DNA of 64,000 nucleotides from Candidatus Pantoea soli. GTDB lineage: Bacteria; Pseudomonadota; Gammaproteobacteria; Enterobacterales; Enterobacteriaceae. The stretch covers positions 2,294,001 through 2,358,000 of the forward strand of contig NZ_CP032702.1 in the NCBI RefSeq assembly GCF_007833795.1, in the 5' to 3' direction. Positions 36,793-46,283 of this stretch are shown piece by piece (position 1 is the stretch's first letter; the number at the start of each line of letters is the position of its first letter). The notes beneath the pieces are model-generated. The model ran no database searches, was not told the origin of the DNA, and worked only from the letters and a program-made list of their open reading frames with translations. The translations under genes were made by a program, and so were the position numbers.

Positions 36793-37113
36793 TTAGTGGG
36801 CTTTTGGTTCGCCCATCGCCTTCAGCTTTTTCGATAGCTCGCGGCGCTCTTTCGACAGATCAGCGTTTTTAATGATGTACTCATCAACGCGGTCTTCATA
36901 ATCCACGCGCATTGACGCGATAATTTCCTGCACCGCCTCAATGCTCATGCCGGGTTTGATGTACTCGCTCAGGTTATCCAGCAGCAACACACGTTTCTGG
37001 TTATCGCGGATTTTCTTCTCGTTGTCCGTGATTTCGCGCTGCAGCTTGTTTTTACGACGAAACATACGCACAAACTCCAGAACGTCCTGAAATGATTGCT
37101 TGGCATTTTCCAT
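36793..37113 (-). CDS. yeeX: DUF496 family protein YeeX
   Basis: The 106 residues closely match E. coli Yee[20 protein letters not shown] at the start, [20 protein letters not shown] in the middle and [14 protein letters not shown] at the end. It is mostly helical and probably a coiled coil; the biochemical function is not established. The ATG at 37113 with AAAGG upstream gives the family length. As in E. coli it lies downstream of yeeA on the same strand. Confidence 0.93.
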   Translation of the reverse strand: MENAKQSFQDVLEFVRMFRRKNKLQREITDNEKKIRDNQKRVLLLDNLSEYIKPGMSIEAVQEIIASMRVDYEDRVDEYIIKNADLSKERRELSKKLKAMGEPKAH

Positions 37114-37285
37114 GTTGGCACCTTTCTTGAGGCCTGCCGCAGCAGGCGGAATAGTCATAAAGCGAAAAGAGTTTCAGCTTAGCGGCTAATGCGCCGGATT
37201 CGCAATTCTCACAGCTAAATTCGGACTGGCACTTATCTTAGCGCAAAGAAAGGGCAATTCGTAGATAAGTCGTTGCCAGAGAAAA

Positions 37286-38344
37286 CTATTTGCGCAGCGC
37301 CAGACGCACCAGGTCGGTCATGCGCTCCAGCTGCCGCGCCTGTTCCAGGCTCAGCCAGACGTAGCCGTAAATGGCCGTGGTCGCCAGACGTTCGCTGCCG
37401 CCGGCGATCAGCGCCTCCAACTCCTGCACGATGGTCTCCAGCTCGTGGCTGTTGGCAGTGACCCGCTCAGTCTCCCCTTTCACCATCAGCGTAGCCAGCG
37501 CATTCAGGGTGTTTTCCGTCATCTGCTGCGTACGGCGCAGCGCCGGCGCGTTAAGCAGAATCAGGTGACTTTCGCGTGACGACCACCATGCTTCAATCTG
37601 CATCTGCATGGTGTTAACCATATTACGGTTAATGGTCTGAATGGCTTCAAACACCGATTTCGGAATACGCGTCTCCTTGCTGGCCGGCTCCAGCAGCGCG
37701 CGCATTTTGATCACGCTGCTGAGCAGCTTCTGAAACCGCGGATTCAGCCGCGGTTTTTCCACCAGGTTGGGTGAGAAGCCGGCATGGTGAATCTTCGCCA
37801 TGTTGATGAACGCATCGGACAGCTGAATACGCCAGTGCGTATAGGCGCGCTGTGCCCAGATAGCGCTGAACAGCAGCGCCATCAGCGAGCCGAGAATCAC
37901 ATCACCCCCGCGCCACAGCGCCACGGTGAAATCGCCCGCTGGCGCCCCCACCACCACGCCCAGCGTGATGCCAATCAGCAGCGCCATGTAAGGGTGCCTG
38001 CCCAGCGTCAGATAGCCGCAGACGATCATGACAATAAAGCACCAGCCCAGCATCAGCGGCAGCGAGTACAGCTCCAGCTTCAGGGCAATCAGCCCGGAGA
38101 GCAGCCCGGCAAAGGTGCCGCTGATGCGCTGAATGACGCGGGGCAGCACGTTGCCCCAGGTGGAGATCGGCCCCATCACCACCACCAGCGTAATCAGCGG
38201 CCAGGTGCCTTCCGGAATTTCCGTGAGCCGGACAAACAGAAAACAGAGCACAAACGCGATGGCGATGCGCACGCCATGCACGGCGCGATAGTGACGATAA
38301 AACCAGAATTCAATCGGTGAGATGGGCTTGTCAGCGCGTAACAT
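37286..38344 (-). CDS. yeeA: Inner-membrane protein YeeA (FUSC family)
   Basis: This 352-residue protein has about six membrane segments in its first 170 residues (AIAFVLCFLFV through ILGSLMALLFSAIWA), followed by a long cytoplasmic helical domain. This is the layout of the FUSC / aromatic-acid-exporter-like family to which YeeA belongs. Transport activity is inferred from the family only. It sits between yeeX and dacD, the E. coli order, but sbmC, which E. coli has between yeeA and dacD, is absent. Confidence 0.9.
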   Translation of the reverse strand: MLRADKPISPIEFWFYRHYRAVHGVRIAIAFVLCFLFVRLTEIPEGTWPLITLVVVMGPISTWGNVLPRVIQRISGTFAGLLSGLIALKLELYSLPLMLGWCFIVMIVCGYLTLGRHPYMALLIGITLGVVVGAPAGDFTVALWRGGDVILGSLMALLFSAIWAQRAYTHWRIQLSDAFINMAKIHHAGFSPNLVEKPRLNPRFQKLLSSVIKMRALLEPASKETRIPKSVFEAIQTINRNMVNTMQMQIEAWWSSRESHLILLNAPALRRTQQMTENTLNALATLMVKGETERVTANSHELETIVQELEALIAGGSERLATTAIYGYVWLSLEQARQLERMTDLVRLALRK

Positions 38345-38515
38345 GATGATCCGGAGACGGTAAAAATTTGCGCGTTATGTTACCCTGGCGCCAGCGGAAC
38401 CTTTAGCGCCCGCCGCAGGTTTTTGCAGATTTTTTTGCCGCAGAGGGCCCGTTATAACAGGTGCGCTACAAACATTTTCAGCCATGAAAACAATTATGTA
38501 ACGCACCCGCGCGGA

Positions 38516-39682
38516 TTACAGCTTCTGTTTCACATAGTCGCTGAGGCGGGTAAAGATGCCCGCCTGGTCAACGGCCTGCAGTGCATACAGCGGATAGGTT
38601 GCCAGCGTCTTATCCTTATCCAGGACCTGAATCTCACCGATCTGTTCACCGGCTTTCAGTGGGGCTTCCAGATCCTTACGATCAATCACGTATTTCGCCA
38701 TGACATTCGCGACTTCACTGCGCGGCAGGGACAGATAGATATCCTGCGTGGTGCCGACATCCACCTTGTGCGGATTGCCGTACCAGACATTTTCACTGCC
38801 GATTTTCTTACCGGCGTGGAACAGCTGCACGGTATCGAAGTTATTCTGGCCCCACACCAGCAGCTTACGTGCCTGCTCTTCACGCCCTTTTGAACTCTTG
38901 CCGCCCATGATCACCGCAATCAGGCGGTGCCGGCCAACCACGTTCGACGCCACAATGTTAAAGCCCGCGCTTTCGGTATGCCCGGTTTTCATGCCGTCGA
39001 CGTGCAGATTCTGATCCCACAGCAGGCCGTTACGGTTGTTCTGCGTGATGCCATTGAAGCTGAGGGTTTTCTCGCTGTACATCGCGTAGAAATCCTGCTC
39101 GCCGTTGATGATGGCGCGTGACAGCACCGCCAGATCGCGTGCGGTGGTGTGCTGCCCCGGCGCATCCAGGCCGTGAACGGTTTCAAAATGGGTATGGGTC
39201 AGGCCGAGCTTCTGCACATAGCTGTTCATCATATTGACGAAGCTCTCCTGACTGCCGGCCACATAGTCTGCCAGCGCCACGCAGGCATCATTGCCGGAAT
39301 CAATGATGACGCCGCGCATCAGGTCGCGCACCGTGACTTTGTCGCCCGGCTTGAGGAACATCAGTGAAGAGCCTTTAAATACCGGATTGCCTGCGGCCCA
39401 GGCGTCTTTGCCAACGGTGACCACATCGTCGCGGGTGATTTTCTTCTGATCAACCGCGCGATCCACCACATAGCCGGTCATCAGTTTGGTCAGGCTGGCC
39501 GGGTTACGCTCTTCGTCCGGATTGCCGGCGGTGAGGATTTGCCCGGTGGTCGCGTCCATCAGCACCCATGACGCGGCGTCAATCGCCGGCGCCGTCATGG
39601 GAAATGGCATGCTGTCGTCAGCCTGCGCCAGCGACGCCCAAACAATCATTCCAGAAACAGTTACCCACAGACGCCTTTTCAA
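38516..39682 (-). CDS. dacD: D-alanyl-D-alanine carboxypeptidase DacD (PBP6b)
   Basis: This penicillin-binding protein removes the terminal D-Ala from peptidoglycan stem peptides in the periplasm. The catalytic set is complete: SxxK at S63-K66 (NPASLTKLM), SGN at S129-N131 and KTG beginning at K232. A signal peptide precedes residue 23, and a C-terminal amphipathic anchor (FTRLSDYVKQKL) is present. The start is a TTG at 39682 with GAGG eight bases upstream; this gives MKRRLW and 388 residues, the exact length of E. coli DacD, whereas the longer ATG frame adds an unrelated extension. Confidence 0.93.
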   Translation of the reverse strand: MKRRLWVTVSGMIVWASLAQADDSMPFPMTAPAIDAASWVLMDATTGQILTAGNPDEERNPASLTKLMTGYVVDRAVDQKKITRDDVVTVGKDAWAAGNPVFKGSSLMFLKPGDKVTVRDLMRGVIIDSGNDACVALADYVAGSQESFVNMMNSYVQKLGLTHTHFETVHGLDAPGQHTTARDLAVLSRAIINGEQDFYAMYSEKTLSFNGITQNNRNGLLWDQNLHVDGMKTGHTESAGFNIVASNVVGRHRLIAVIMGGKSSKGREEQARKLLVWGQNNFDTVQLFHAGKKIGSENVWYGNPHKVDVGTTQDIYLSLPRSEVANVMAKYVIDRKDLEAPLKAGEQIGEIQVLDKDKTLATYPLYALQAVDQAGIFTRLSDYVKQKL

Positions 39683-39883
39683 CACTTCTTCCTCGAAATC
39701 AAAAAATGAATTTACCGCCGCACGTTTTACGGCAAATAGCGCTTTCATATCTGAATAAATTGAAAAAAAGTATGAACTGCGCCGGAATGCTGCGCGTCTG
39801 CTCGCAGCGCGGGCAATCAGGGTTGTACTGCCTGCGCGGCGCGACTATTCTGTGCGTTGAATTTTCACTGCCAGGATAATGCC

Positions 39884-41305
39884 GTGCCCGCCTCTGAGTT
39901 CACCTTTTTGTTCCATGATTATGAGACCTTCGGCAAAAGCCCTTCGCTGGATCGCCCGGCGCAGTTTGCTGGCCTGCGTACCGATAAAGATTTCAATGCC
40001 GTGGGTGAACCGCAGGTGTTCTATTGCCAGCCTGCGGACGATTATCTGCCTCAGCCGGAAGCGGTAATGATCACCGGGATTACGCCGCAAACCGCGCAGG
40101 CGCGCGGCGTCAGCGAGGCGGCGTTTGCGGAACGCATCCACGGCCTGTTCAGCGAGCCGCAGACCTGCGTGGTTGGCTATAACAACGTGCGCTTTGACGA
40201 TGAAGTGACGCGCAATATTTTCTATCGCAACTTCTTTGATCCCTACGGCTGGAGCTGGCAAAACGGCAATTCACGATGGGACCTGCTGGACGTCATGCGG
40301 GCCTGCTACGCGCTGCGTCCGGAGGGCATTGTCTGGCCGGAAAACGACGACGGCTTTCCCAGCTTCCGGCTGGAGCACCTGACCAAAGCCAACGGCGTGG
40401 CGCACGAACAGGCGCACGACGCCATGTCCGATGTGTACGCGACGCTGGCCATGGCAAAACTGGTGAAAGAGAAGCAGCCAAAGCTGTTTGACTTTCTGTT
40501 CAGTCACCGTCACAAGCAGAAGCTGATGACGCTGATTGATATTCCGCAGATGAAACCGCTGGTGCACGTCTCCGGCATGTTTGGCGCGGCGCGCGGCAAC
40601 ACCAGCTGGATTGTGCCGCTGGCCTGGCATCCGGATAACAAAAACGCCCTGATTGTGGTGGATCTGGCCGGGGATATGTCACCGCTGCTGACGCTGGAAG
40701 CCGATGCGCTGCGCGAGCGGCTGTATACCCGCCATGCCGATCTGGCCGGCGCGGCAGCGGTGCCGGTGAAGCTGGTGCATATCAATAAGTGTCCGGTGCT
40801 GGCGCCCGCCAGTACGCTGCGTCCGGAAGACGCGGCACGGCTGAATATCGACCGTCAGCACTGCCTGGATAATCTGGCCCTGCTGCGTCAGCATGTGGAG
40901 GTGCGTGAAAAGGTGGTGGCGCTGTTCGCGGAAGCTGAGCCGTTTACGCCGTCTGACGACGTGGATGCACAGCTCTATGACGGTTTCTTCAGCGATGCCG
41001 ACCGCGCGGGCATGAACATTATCCGTCAGACCCCGCCGCAGAATTTACCGGCGCTGGATTTGACCTTTGAGGATAAACGCATCGCGAAGTTGCTGTTCCG
41101 CTATCGCGCGCGTAACTTCCCGGGCACGCTGGACGACCGCGAACAGCAGCGCTGGCTGCAGCATCGCCGCGAGATGCTGAACCCGGAGCGCGTGCAGGCC
41201 TTTTTGCTGGAGCTGGAGTCGCTGGCCAGCCTGCATGAAGGGGATGCAGAGAAAATGGCGCAGCTCAAAGCGCTGTATCTCTATGCGCAGGCGCTGGTGT
41301 CATAA
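39884..41305 (+). CDS. sbcB: Exodeoxyribonuclease I SbcB
   Basis: This 3'-5' single-strand DNA exonuclease of 473 residues acts in recombination and mismatch repair. The DEDDh catalytic set is visible: FHDYETFG (Asp, Glu), NNVRFDDEVTR and AHDAMSDVYAT (His, Asp). The SH3-like and helical domains follow in order. The start is GTG at 39884 with AGGA seven bases upstream; an upstream TTG in frame has no ribosome site. It is divergent from dacD, as in E. coli. Confidence 0.95.
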   Translation: MPASEFTFLFHDYETFGKSPSLDRPAQFAGLRTDKDFNAVGEPQVFYCQPADDYLPQPEAVMITGITPQTAQARGVSEAAFAERIHGLFSEPQTCVVGYNNVRFDDEVTRNIFYRNFFDPYGWSWQNGNSRWDLLDVMRACYALRPEGIVWPENDDGFPSFRLEHLTKANGVAHEQAHDAMSDVYATLAMAKLVKEKQPKLFDFLFSHRHKQKLMTLIDIPQMKPLVHVSGMFGAARGNTSWIVPLAWHPDNKNALIVVDLAGDMSPLLTLEADALRERLYTRHADLAGAAAVPVKLVHINKCPVLAPASTLRPEDAARLNIDRQHCLDNLALLRQHVEVREKVVALFAEAEPFTPSDDVDAQLYDGFFSDADRAGMNIIRQTPPQNLPALDLTFEDKRIAKLLFRYRARNFPGTLDDREQQRWLQHRREMLNPERVQAFLLELESLASLHEGDAEKMAQLKALYLYAQALVS

Positions 41306-41452
41306 ACTGAGGCCGCTTGCCGCCCGACCGTCCGGCGGCCTGCCTGTCCGCTGACAGGCCCTGCCGTTCTGTACAGCCAGTCAGGTGGCACGCTGCCGCG
41401 CAGCGGGCGTATGAAAAACAGTGTGCCGCAGCCACGCGGGCAAGCACCCCAT

Positions 41453-41485
41453 AAAAAAGGCAGACCACAAGGGTCTGCCTTTTTT
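41453..41485. terminator. Bidirectional terminator between sbcB and puuP
   Basis: A perfect 14-base inverted repeat (AAAAAAGGCAGACC and GGTCTGCCTTTTTT) surrounds a six-base loop, giving a T-run on both strands. It lies between the convergent sbcB and puuP genes. Confidence 0.93.
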
Positions 41486-41545
41486 ATCTAAACGACGCAC
41501 AGCGGGTGGAAAAACGGTGATCTCTCCGTCCTCGCCGGAGGCCAT

Positions 41546-41569
41546 CCCTCCCCCGCGTGCGGGAGAGGG
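41546..41569. repeat. Palindrome CCCTC(C)CCCGC-GT-GCGGG(A)GAGGG
   Basis: This eleven-base stem has one mismatch and a two-base loop, and lies just before the puuP stop in the convergent region. The core resembles the palindrome at 19627-19646. Confidence 0.5.
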
Positions 41570-41589
41570 TGACGCTCAGGGGAAACCCC

Positions 41590-42948
41590 TTATACTTCTT
41601 CGCTGAACTGCGGCACCGGATTACGGAAGGTGCGGGTCACAAAGGCGAGGTAGACAATACCAATTGCCGCCCACACCAGACCGAGCACCATGGAGGTCTC
41701 TTCCAGGTTGATCCACAGTGCACCCACCGTCAGCGCGCCCATGACAGGCAGCACCAGATAGTGCAGATGGTCTTTCAGCGTCTTGTTACGCTTTTCGCGG
41801 ATCCAGAACTGCGCGATAACCGACAGGTTCACAAAGGTGAACGCCACCAGCGCACCGAAGTTAATCAGCGCCGTTGCGGTCACCAGGTCAAAGTTAATCG
41901 CCAGCAGCGCAACCGCACCGACCAGCAGCACGTTCAGCGACGGCGTGCGGTATTTAGGATGCACGAAGCCAAAGAAACGCTGCGGGAACACGCCATCGCG
42001 GCCCATCACATACATCAGACGAGATACGCCCGCGTGTGCCGCCATACCGCTTGCCAGTACCGTCACCACCGAGAAGATCAGGATGCCAATCTGCAGGGCT
42101 TTACCGGCCACAAACAGCATGATCTCCGGCTGCGACGAGTCCGGATTCTGGAAACGCGAGATATCCGGGAAGTACAGCTGCAGGAAGTAAGACACGGCGA
42201 TAAAGATCACCCCACCAATCAGCGCGGTCAGGAAAATCGCGCGCGGAATGGTGCGCTCTGCATCTTTGGTCTCTTCCGACAGTGAACTGATACCGTCAAA
42301 GCCCAGGAACGAGAAGCACAGAATGGTCGCACCGGTAATCATCGGCACCACGTGCGCGTCCGGCGACCAGAACGGCTTCGTGCTGGCCAGCGTGCCTGCG
42401 CCAATACCGTTTGCCACACCGTAGACCACCATGCCGGTAATCACCGCCATGACGACCACCTGCAGCACCACGATGACGCTGTTGAAGTTCGCAACCGTTT
42501 TAATGCCACGCAGGTTGGAGATGGTCATAAAGGCCACCAGCAGCACCACGAAAATCCACGACGGAATCCCCGGCACCAGCGACTCAAAGTAGCTTTTTGC
42601 CAGCAGGATGTTGATCATCGGCATGAACAGATAGTCCAGCAGCGATGACCAGCCCACCATAAAGCCGACGTGCGGACTGATAGCCTTCTGAGCATAGGTG
42701 TAAGCGGAGCCCGCAGATGGGAAGCGGCGTACCAGCTTGCCGTAGCTCACGGCAGTAAACAGTATCGCGATCAGCGCGAAAGCATACGCGGTGGCGACGT
42801 GGCCGTCGGTTAAACCTGACACGATGCCAAAGGTATCAAACAGGGTCATTGGCTGCATATACGCCAGGCCCATCATGACGACCGGGATCAGGGTCAGTGA
42901 TTTTTTCAGATGTGCACGCTGTGGTGCGGCAGAGGTATTAAGCGACAT
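41590..42948 (-). CDS. puuP: Putrescine importer PuuP (APC superfamily permease)
   Basis: This is a 452-residue amino acid-polyamine permease with twelve predicted membrane segments. The N-terminal [22 protein letters not shown] contains the APC consensus and [27 protein letters not shown] follows the sixth segment; both are typical of PuuP. It brings putrescine into the cell for the gamma-glutamylation pathway. It lies downstream of puuA on the same strand but after a terminator and 366 bases, so it probably has its own promoter. Confidence 0.88.
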   Translation of the reverse strand: MSLNTSAAPQRAHLKKSLTLIPVVMMGLAYMQPMTLFDTFGIVSGLTDGHVATAYAFALIAILFTAVSYGKLVRRFPSAGSAYTYAQKAISPHVGFMVGWSSLLDYLFMPMINILLAKSYFESLVPGIPSWIFVVLLVAFMTISNLRGIKTVANFNSVIVVLQVVVMAVITGMVVYGVANGIGAGTLASTKPFWSPDAHVVPMITGATILCFSFLGFDGISSLSEETKDAERTIPRAIFLTALIGGVIFIAVSYFLQLYFPDISRFQNPDSSQPEIMLFVAGKALQIGILIFSVVTVLASGMAAHAGVSRLMYVMGRDGVFPQRFFGFVHPKYRTPSLNVLLVGAVALLAINFDLVTATALINFGALVAFTFVNLSVIAQFWIREKRNKTLKDHLHYLVLPVMGALTVGALWINLEETSMVLGLVWAAIGIVYLAFVTRTFRNPVPQFSEEV

Positions 42949-42969
42949 TGTTCAGGCCCCCTACAGCAG

Positions 42970-42985
42970 CAACTGAATTCAGTTG
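42970..42985. promoter_or_regulatory. Perfect 16-base palindrome upstream of puuP
   Basis: CAACTGAATTCAGTTG ends 22 bases before the puuP ATG and reads the same on both strands. This is a plausible operator or RNA stem for puuP. It does not resemble the ATATTG motif found at puuA/puuD. Confidence 0.4.
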
Positions 42986-43203
42986 TACCACAGGGATACT
43001 GCGCAGTGTGCTGCAGTGAGAAGTGATATTGATGTTTGCGATTGTCGCCGCGCCATAATCATCACGGAAGCGAGAACCAGCCAGTGCTGGTGCAATTGTA
43101 AACAGTCCCATCTTTGTTCCTCAATTCTCACGCCCAGGCGTGTTTCAGTGTCTATCTATCCGGATGCGTGTCCGGCCTCGTTCATGTAGTGAAAGCACCA
43201 TGC

Positions 43204-43235
43204 AAAAAAATAACCGACGTAATAAGCGTCGGTTA
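43204..43235 (-). terminator. Terminator after puuA
   Basis: On the minus strand TAACCGACG and CGTCGGTTA form a nine-base stem with a seven-base loop, followed by seven T residues. It lies about 80 bases after the puuA stop and separates puuA from puuP. Confidence 0.85.
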
Positions 43236-43314
43236 TGTTTTGTCTTTTGCAGGGCGCGTATTTTGCCCCAACTCCGGCCATCGACACAAGACGTTAGTGC
43301 AATTCTTCTGTCGA

Positions 43315-44730
43315 TCAGGCGTTCTTCAGCATCCAGTCAATTTCTGTGGCGGTAATCAGGCGTTCAAACTCGCGCAGCTCATACTGTTTACAGCTGTGCC
43401 AGACGCTGCTGAAGCGTTCACCGAGCAGCTTTTGCAAAGGGTAGCTGTTCTCAAATTCGTACAGCGCATCGCTCTGACGAATCGGCAAGGCTAACCCTTC
43501 AGCTTCATGCCCGTTGCCCTTCACCGGATAAGGTAAGGGTAGCTGATTATCCAGACCGTGCAAAATTCCGGCAAGAATCGTTGCCACCACCAGATAAGGA
43601 TTGGCGTCTGCCCCGGCAACGCGATACTCCACGCGATGATTTTCCTTATCTCCACACGGAATGCGCAGCGCGACCGTGCGATTGTTGTGGCCCCATGAGG
43701 CATGCAGCGGCACAAAGGCTTCCGGAAGAAAACGGCGGTAGGCATTCACGTTGGGCGCCAGCAGCGCCATTGAAGCGGGCATCAGATCGATCATGCCGGC
43801 CAGCGCCCGTTTCAGCAGCGGCGAATCGCTGCCGTCATCCAGCGCAAAGGCGTTGTGATCGGCGGCGTCCAGCATACTGATGTGCACGTGCATGCCGCTG
43901 CCGGCGTACTCTTCATAAGGCTTCGCCATAAAGGTCGCGGTCATGCCGTGGTTTTCAGCCACCTGGCGCACCAGACGCTTCAGCAGAATGGCATCGTCGC
44001 AGGCTTTAAGAATATCGCGTGAGTGGTGCAGGTTGATCTCAAACTGGCCGGGCGAGGCTTCCGCCAGCGCACCGTCGGCCGGAATATTTTGTTGCTTCGC
44101 CAGCGCGTCAATATCACGCAGCACGTCGGCGAAGTGGTCAAGATTGTCCACCGAATAGACCTGACTCTGCATGTTGCGTTCATCGCTGCCCGGTGCGCAC
44201 GGCGGCTGGATATAGCCCTCCGCATCACGCTTTTTATCGACCAGATAGAACTCCAGCTCTACCGCTACCACCGGAAACAGGCCGCGATTGCGCAGCTGTT
44301 GCCACAGCCGGTTCAGCACATTTCGGGGTTCAACGTCAAAGGGAGTGCCATCTTGGTCGCACATCGTCAGCAGCAGCTGGGCAATGCGCTGGGGGTCAGC
44401 AGCAGAGGGAATTAAGGTGCCAGGCACTGGCAGACAAAGGTTATCAGGTTCGCCTAAGGCCTGTCCGAGGCCGGCTTCTTCGACGGTGTTACCCAGAATA
44501 TCCATGGCAAAAACAGAGGCCGGAAAATAACACCCTTTTTCCAGTTTCATCAGCGCGGAGACCGGAATGCGCTTACCGCGAAAAACACCGTTGAGATCGT
44601 TAAGAAGAATATCGACATACTGCGTTTCCGGATGGCGTTCCAGCCAGGCTTTCACCTCCAGCTGGAACGCGCTGGTTCGTCTTTCTTCACTGTGTCGCGT
44701 GAAGTCTTCTACTTCCACCAGGTTCGTCAT
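43315..44730 (-). CDS. puuA: Gamma-glutamylputrescine synthetase PuuA
   Basis: This 471-residue glutamine-synthetase-fold ligase joins glutamate to putrescine with ATP, the first step of the Puu pathway. Metal- and substrate-site segments are present: VAVELEFYLVD, ASPGQFEINLHHSRD, SGMHVHISML and ENHRVEYRVAGADANPYL. The ATG at 44730 is chosen for its GGGTGGG site; a GTG four codons upstream is possible. It is transcribed away from puuD, with shared candidate PuuR sites between them. Confidence 0.95.
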   Translation of the reverse strand: MTNLVEVEDFTRHSEERRTSAFQLEVKAWLERHPETQYVDILLNDLNGVFRGKRIPVSALMKLEKGCYFPASVFAMDILGNTVEEAGLGQALGEPDNLCLPVPGTLIPSAADPQRIAQLLLTMCDQDGTPFDVEPRNVLNRLWQQLRNRGLFPVVAVELEFYLVDKKRDAEGYIQPPCAPGSDERNMQSQVYSVDNLDHFADVLRDIDALAKQQNIPADGALAEASPGQFEINLHHSRDILKACDDAILLKRLVRQVAENHGMTATFMAKPYEEYAGSGMHVHISMLDAADHNAFALDDGSDSPLLKRALAGMIDLMPASMALLAPNVNAYRRFLPEAFVPLHASWGHNNRTVALRIPCGDKENHRVEYRVAGADANPYLVVATILAGILHGLDNQLPLPYPVKGNGHEAEGLALPIRQSDALYEFENSYPLQKLLGERFSSVWHSCKQYELREFERLITATEIDWMLKNA

Positions 44731-44766
44731 TTTCCCACCCACCCTTTACCGTTTAATGAGGTTCGG

Positions 44767-44926
44767 ATATTGCTCAAAATAACAGCCACCGTTCTAACAT
44801 AGCGCTAACGCAAATAGTGTGCAAATGTAACAAATCTGTTTGAAGAAGCCGCAGCGGGTTGCTAGATTGACAATATATTGCACACTTTTTCCTCTGTGCG
44901 GGCATAACTGGCGAAAATATTGAACA
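44767..44926. promoter_or_regulatory. Three copies of ATATTGNNCA in the puuA/puuD control region (candidate PuuR operators)
   Basis: The motif occurs at 44767 (ATATTGCTCA), 44875 (ATATTGCACA) and 44917 (ATATTGAACA), all on the plus strand. The last, extended to AAAATATTGAACA, is close to the PuuR recognition sequence known in E. coli (AAAATATAATGAACA) but two bases shorter. Its place between divergent puu genes fits repression by PuuR. Confidence 0.55.
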
Positions 44927-44942
44927 GCGATGCGAGGTCTGG

Positions 44943-45707
44943 ATGGGCATTATTTTTGACAAGCCCTTGATTGGCGTAGTGATGTGTCAGAATCACATCG
45001 GCCATCATCCCGGGCAGACGGTGCATAATAAATATCTGGATGCCATTGTCCTGGCCGGCGGGCTGCCGCTGCCGTTACCCCATCAATTGATGCACGCTCC
45101 TCATCTATTAGAAAACAGTATGATGCTGCTGGATGGCATTTTGCTGACCGGCAGCCCGAGCAATATTGAACCCTGGCATTACGGCGAAACCGGGGAAGAA
45201 GCGCATGCCGATCCGGCACGCGATCGCCTCTCCTTTGCTCTGATTACTCACGCTGTGGGTAAAAAAATGCCGCTGTTCGGCATCTGTCGCGGCCTGCAGG
45301 AGCTGGTGGTTGCCAACGGCGGCGCACTCTACCGCCAGCTGCATACCACCGGACAGTTCGGTGAGCATCGCGAAGATGACACGCAGCCACTGGAGCAGCA
45401 GTACGCCCCCGCCCACAGCGTGCAGCCGGAGCCTGAAGGCCTGCTGAGCCAGCTGTTAAACAGTTCCGCCGCTTTTGCGGTGAACTCTCTGCATGGTCAG
45501 GGCATCCGCGAAACCGGCCCGCGGCTGCGCTGCGAGGCACGCGCGCCGGATGGCCTGATTGAAGCCGTCAGCCTGCCGGAACACCCGTTCGCGCTGGCGG
45601 TGCAGTGGCATCCGGAATGGCGCGCCGCGGAAGATCCGGTGTCCCGCCGTCTGTTCGCCGCGTTTATCCACGCCGCCGTCGCTTATCAAAAGGAAAAACA
45701 GTCATGA
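44943..45707 (+). CDS. puuD: Gamma-glutamyl-gamma-aminobutyrate hydrolase PuuD
   Basis: This class I glutamine-amidotransferase-like hydrolase of 254 residues releases GABA and glutamate from gamma-glutamyl-GABA. The nucleophile is C115 in GICRGLQE, and the His-Glu pair is H223 and E225 in VQWHPEW. Its stop overlaps the puuR start by four bases. It is the first gene of the puuD-puuR-puuB operon. Confidence 0.95.
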   Translation: MGIIFDKPLIGVVMCQNHIGHHPGQTVHNKYLDAIVLAGGLPLPLPHQLMHAPHLLENSMMLLDGILLTGSPSNIEPWHYGETGEEAHADPARDRLSFALITHAVGKKMPLFGICRGLQELVVANGGALYRQLHTTGQFGEHREDDTQPLEQQYAPAHSVQPEPEGLLSQLLNSSAAFAVNSLHGQGIRETGPRLRCEARAPDGLIEAVSLPEHPFALAVQWHPEWRAAEDPVSRRLFAAFIHAAVAYQKEKQS

Positions 45708-46261
45708 ATGAGGCCGCGCTGGCACCCGGACGACGCTTATCGCAAATCCGTCAGGCGCTGGGATTGTCGCAGCGCCGCGTCGCGGAGTTATCCGGCATCA
45801 CCCACAGCGCCATCAGCACTATCGAGCAGGATAAAGTCAGCCCGGCGCTCAGCACTCTGCAGAAGCTGCTAAAGGTTTACGGGCTGTCGCTGTCGGAATT
45901 TTTCTCCGAGCCCAAAACCGACACCACGCCGCGCATTGTCGTTCGTCCGGAAGAGTGCGTTGAAATCGGCAGCCTCGGCGTCTCATTACAGCTGGTGGAT
46001 AATGGCGCAGCCAAACGGGCGCTGGCGATGCTGCTGGAGCGTTACGAGCCGGGTGCCAGCACCGGCGAGAAGCTGCGGCATCCGGGCGAAGAGACCGGAA
46101 CGGTGCTGGAAGGTGAGATCACGCTGGTGGTCAACGGGCAGCGTTTTCACCTTAACTGCGGCGAAAGCTACGTGATTGATACCGGCCTGCCGCACAGTTT
46201 TACTAATACGTCAGATCGGCCGTGTCGCATTGTCAGCGCGCATACGCCCGCGACGTTCTGA
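45704..46261 (+). CDS. puuR: Transcriptional repressor PuuR
   Basis: This 185-residue regulator has the same length as E. coli PuuR. A Cro/C1-type helix-turn-helix (GLSQRRVAELSGITHSAIST, about residues 20-39) is followed by a cupin domain (about 105-180; GTVLEGEITLVVNGQRF, then PHSFTN). It represses the puu genes and is released by putrescine. The ATG at 45704 overlaps the puuD stop. The candidate target sites lie in the puuA/puuD gap. Confidence 0.95.
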   Translation: MNEAALAPGRRLSQIRQALGLSQRRVAELSGITHSAISTIEQDKVSPALSTLQKLLKVYGLSLSEFFSEPKTDTTPRIVVRPEECVEIGSLGVSLQLVDNGAAKRALAMLLERYEPGASTGEKLRHPGEETGTVLEGEITLVVNGQRFHLNCGESYVIDTGLPHSFTNTSDRPCRIVSAHTPATF

Positions 46262-46283
46262 CGGCTCGCTTAAGGAGGTTGTG

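Larger units (their letters stand above)
42949..43314. other. puuA-puuP intergenic region
   Basis: The 366 bases contain the puuA terminator (43204-43235), a perfect 16-base palindrome close to the puuP start (42970-42985) and a shorter one at 42998-43007. No convincing small gene was found; a 68-codon plus-strand frame has no start signals. Confidence 0.5.
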
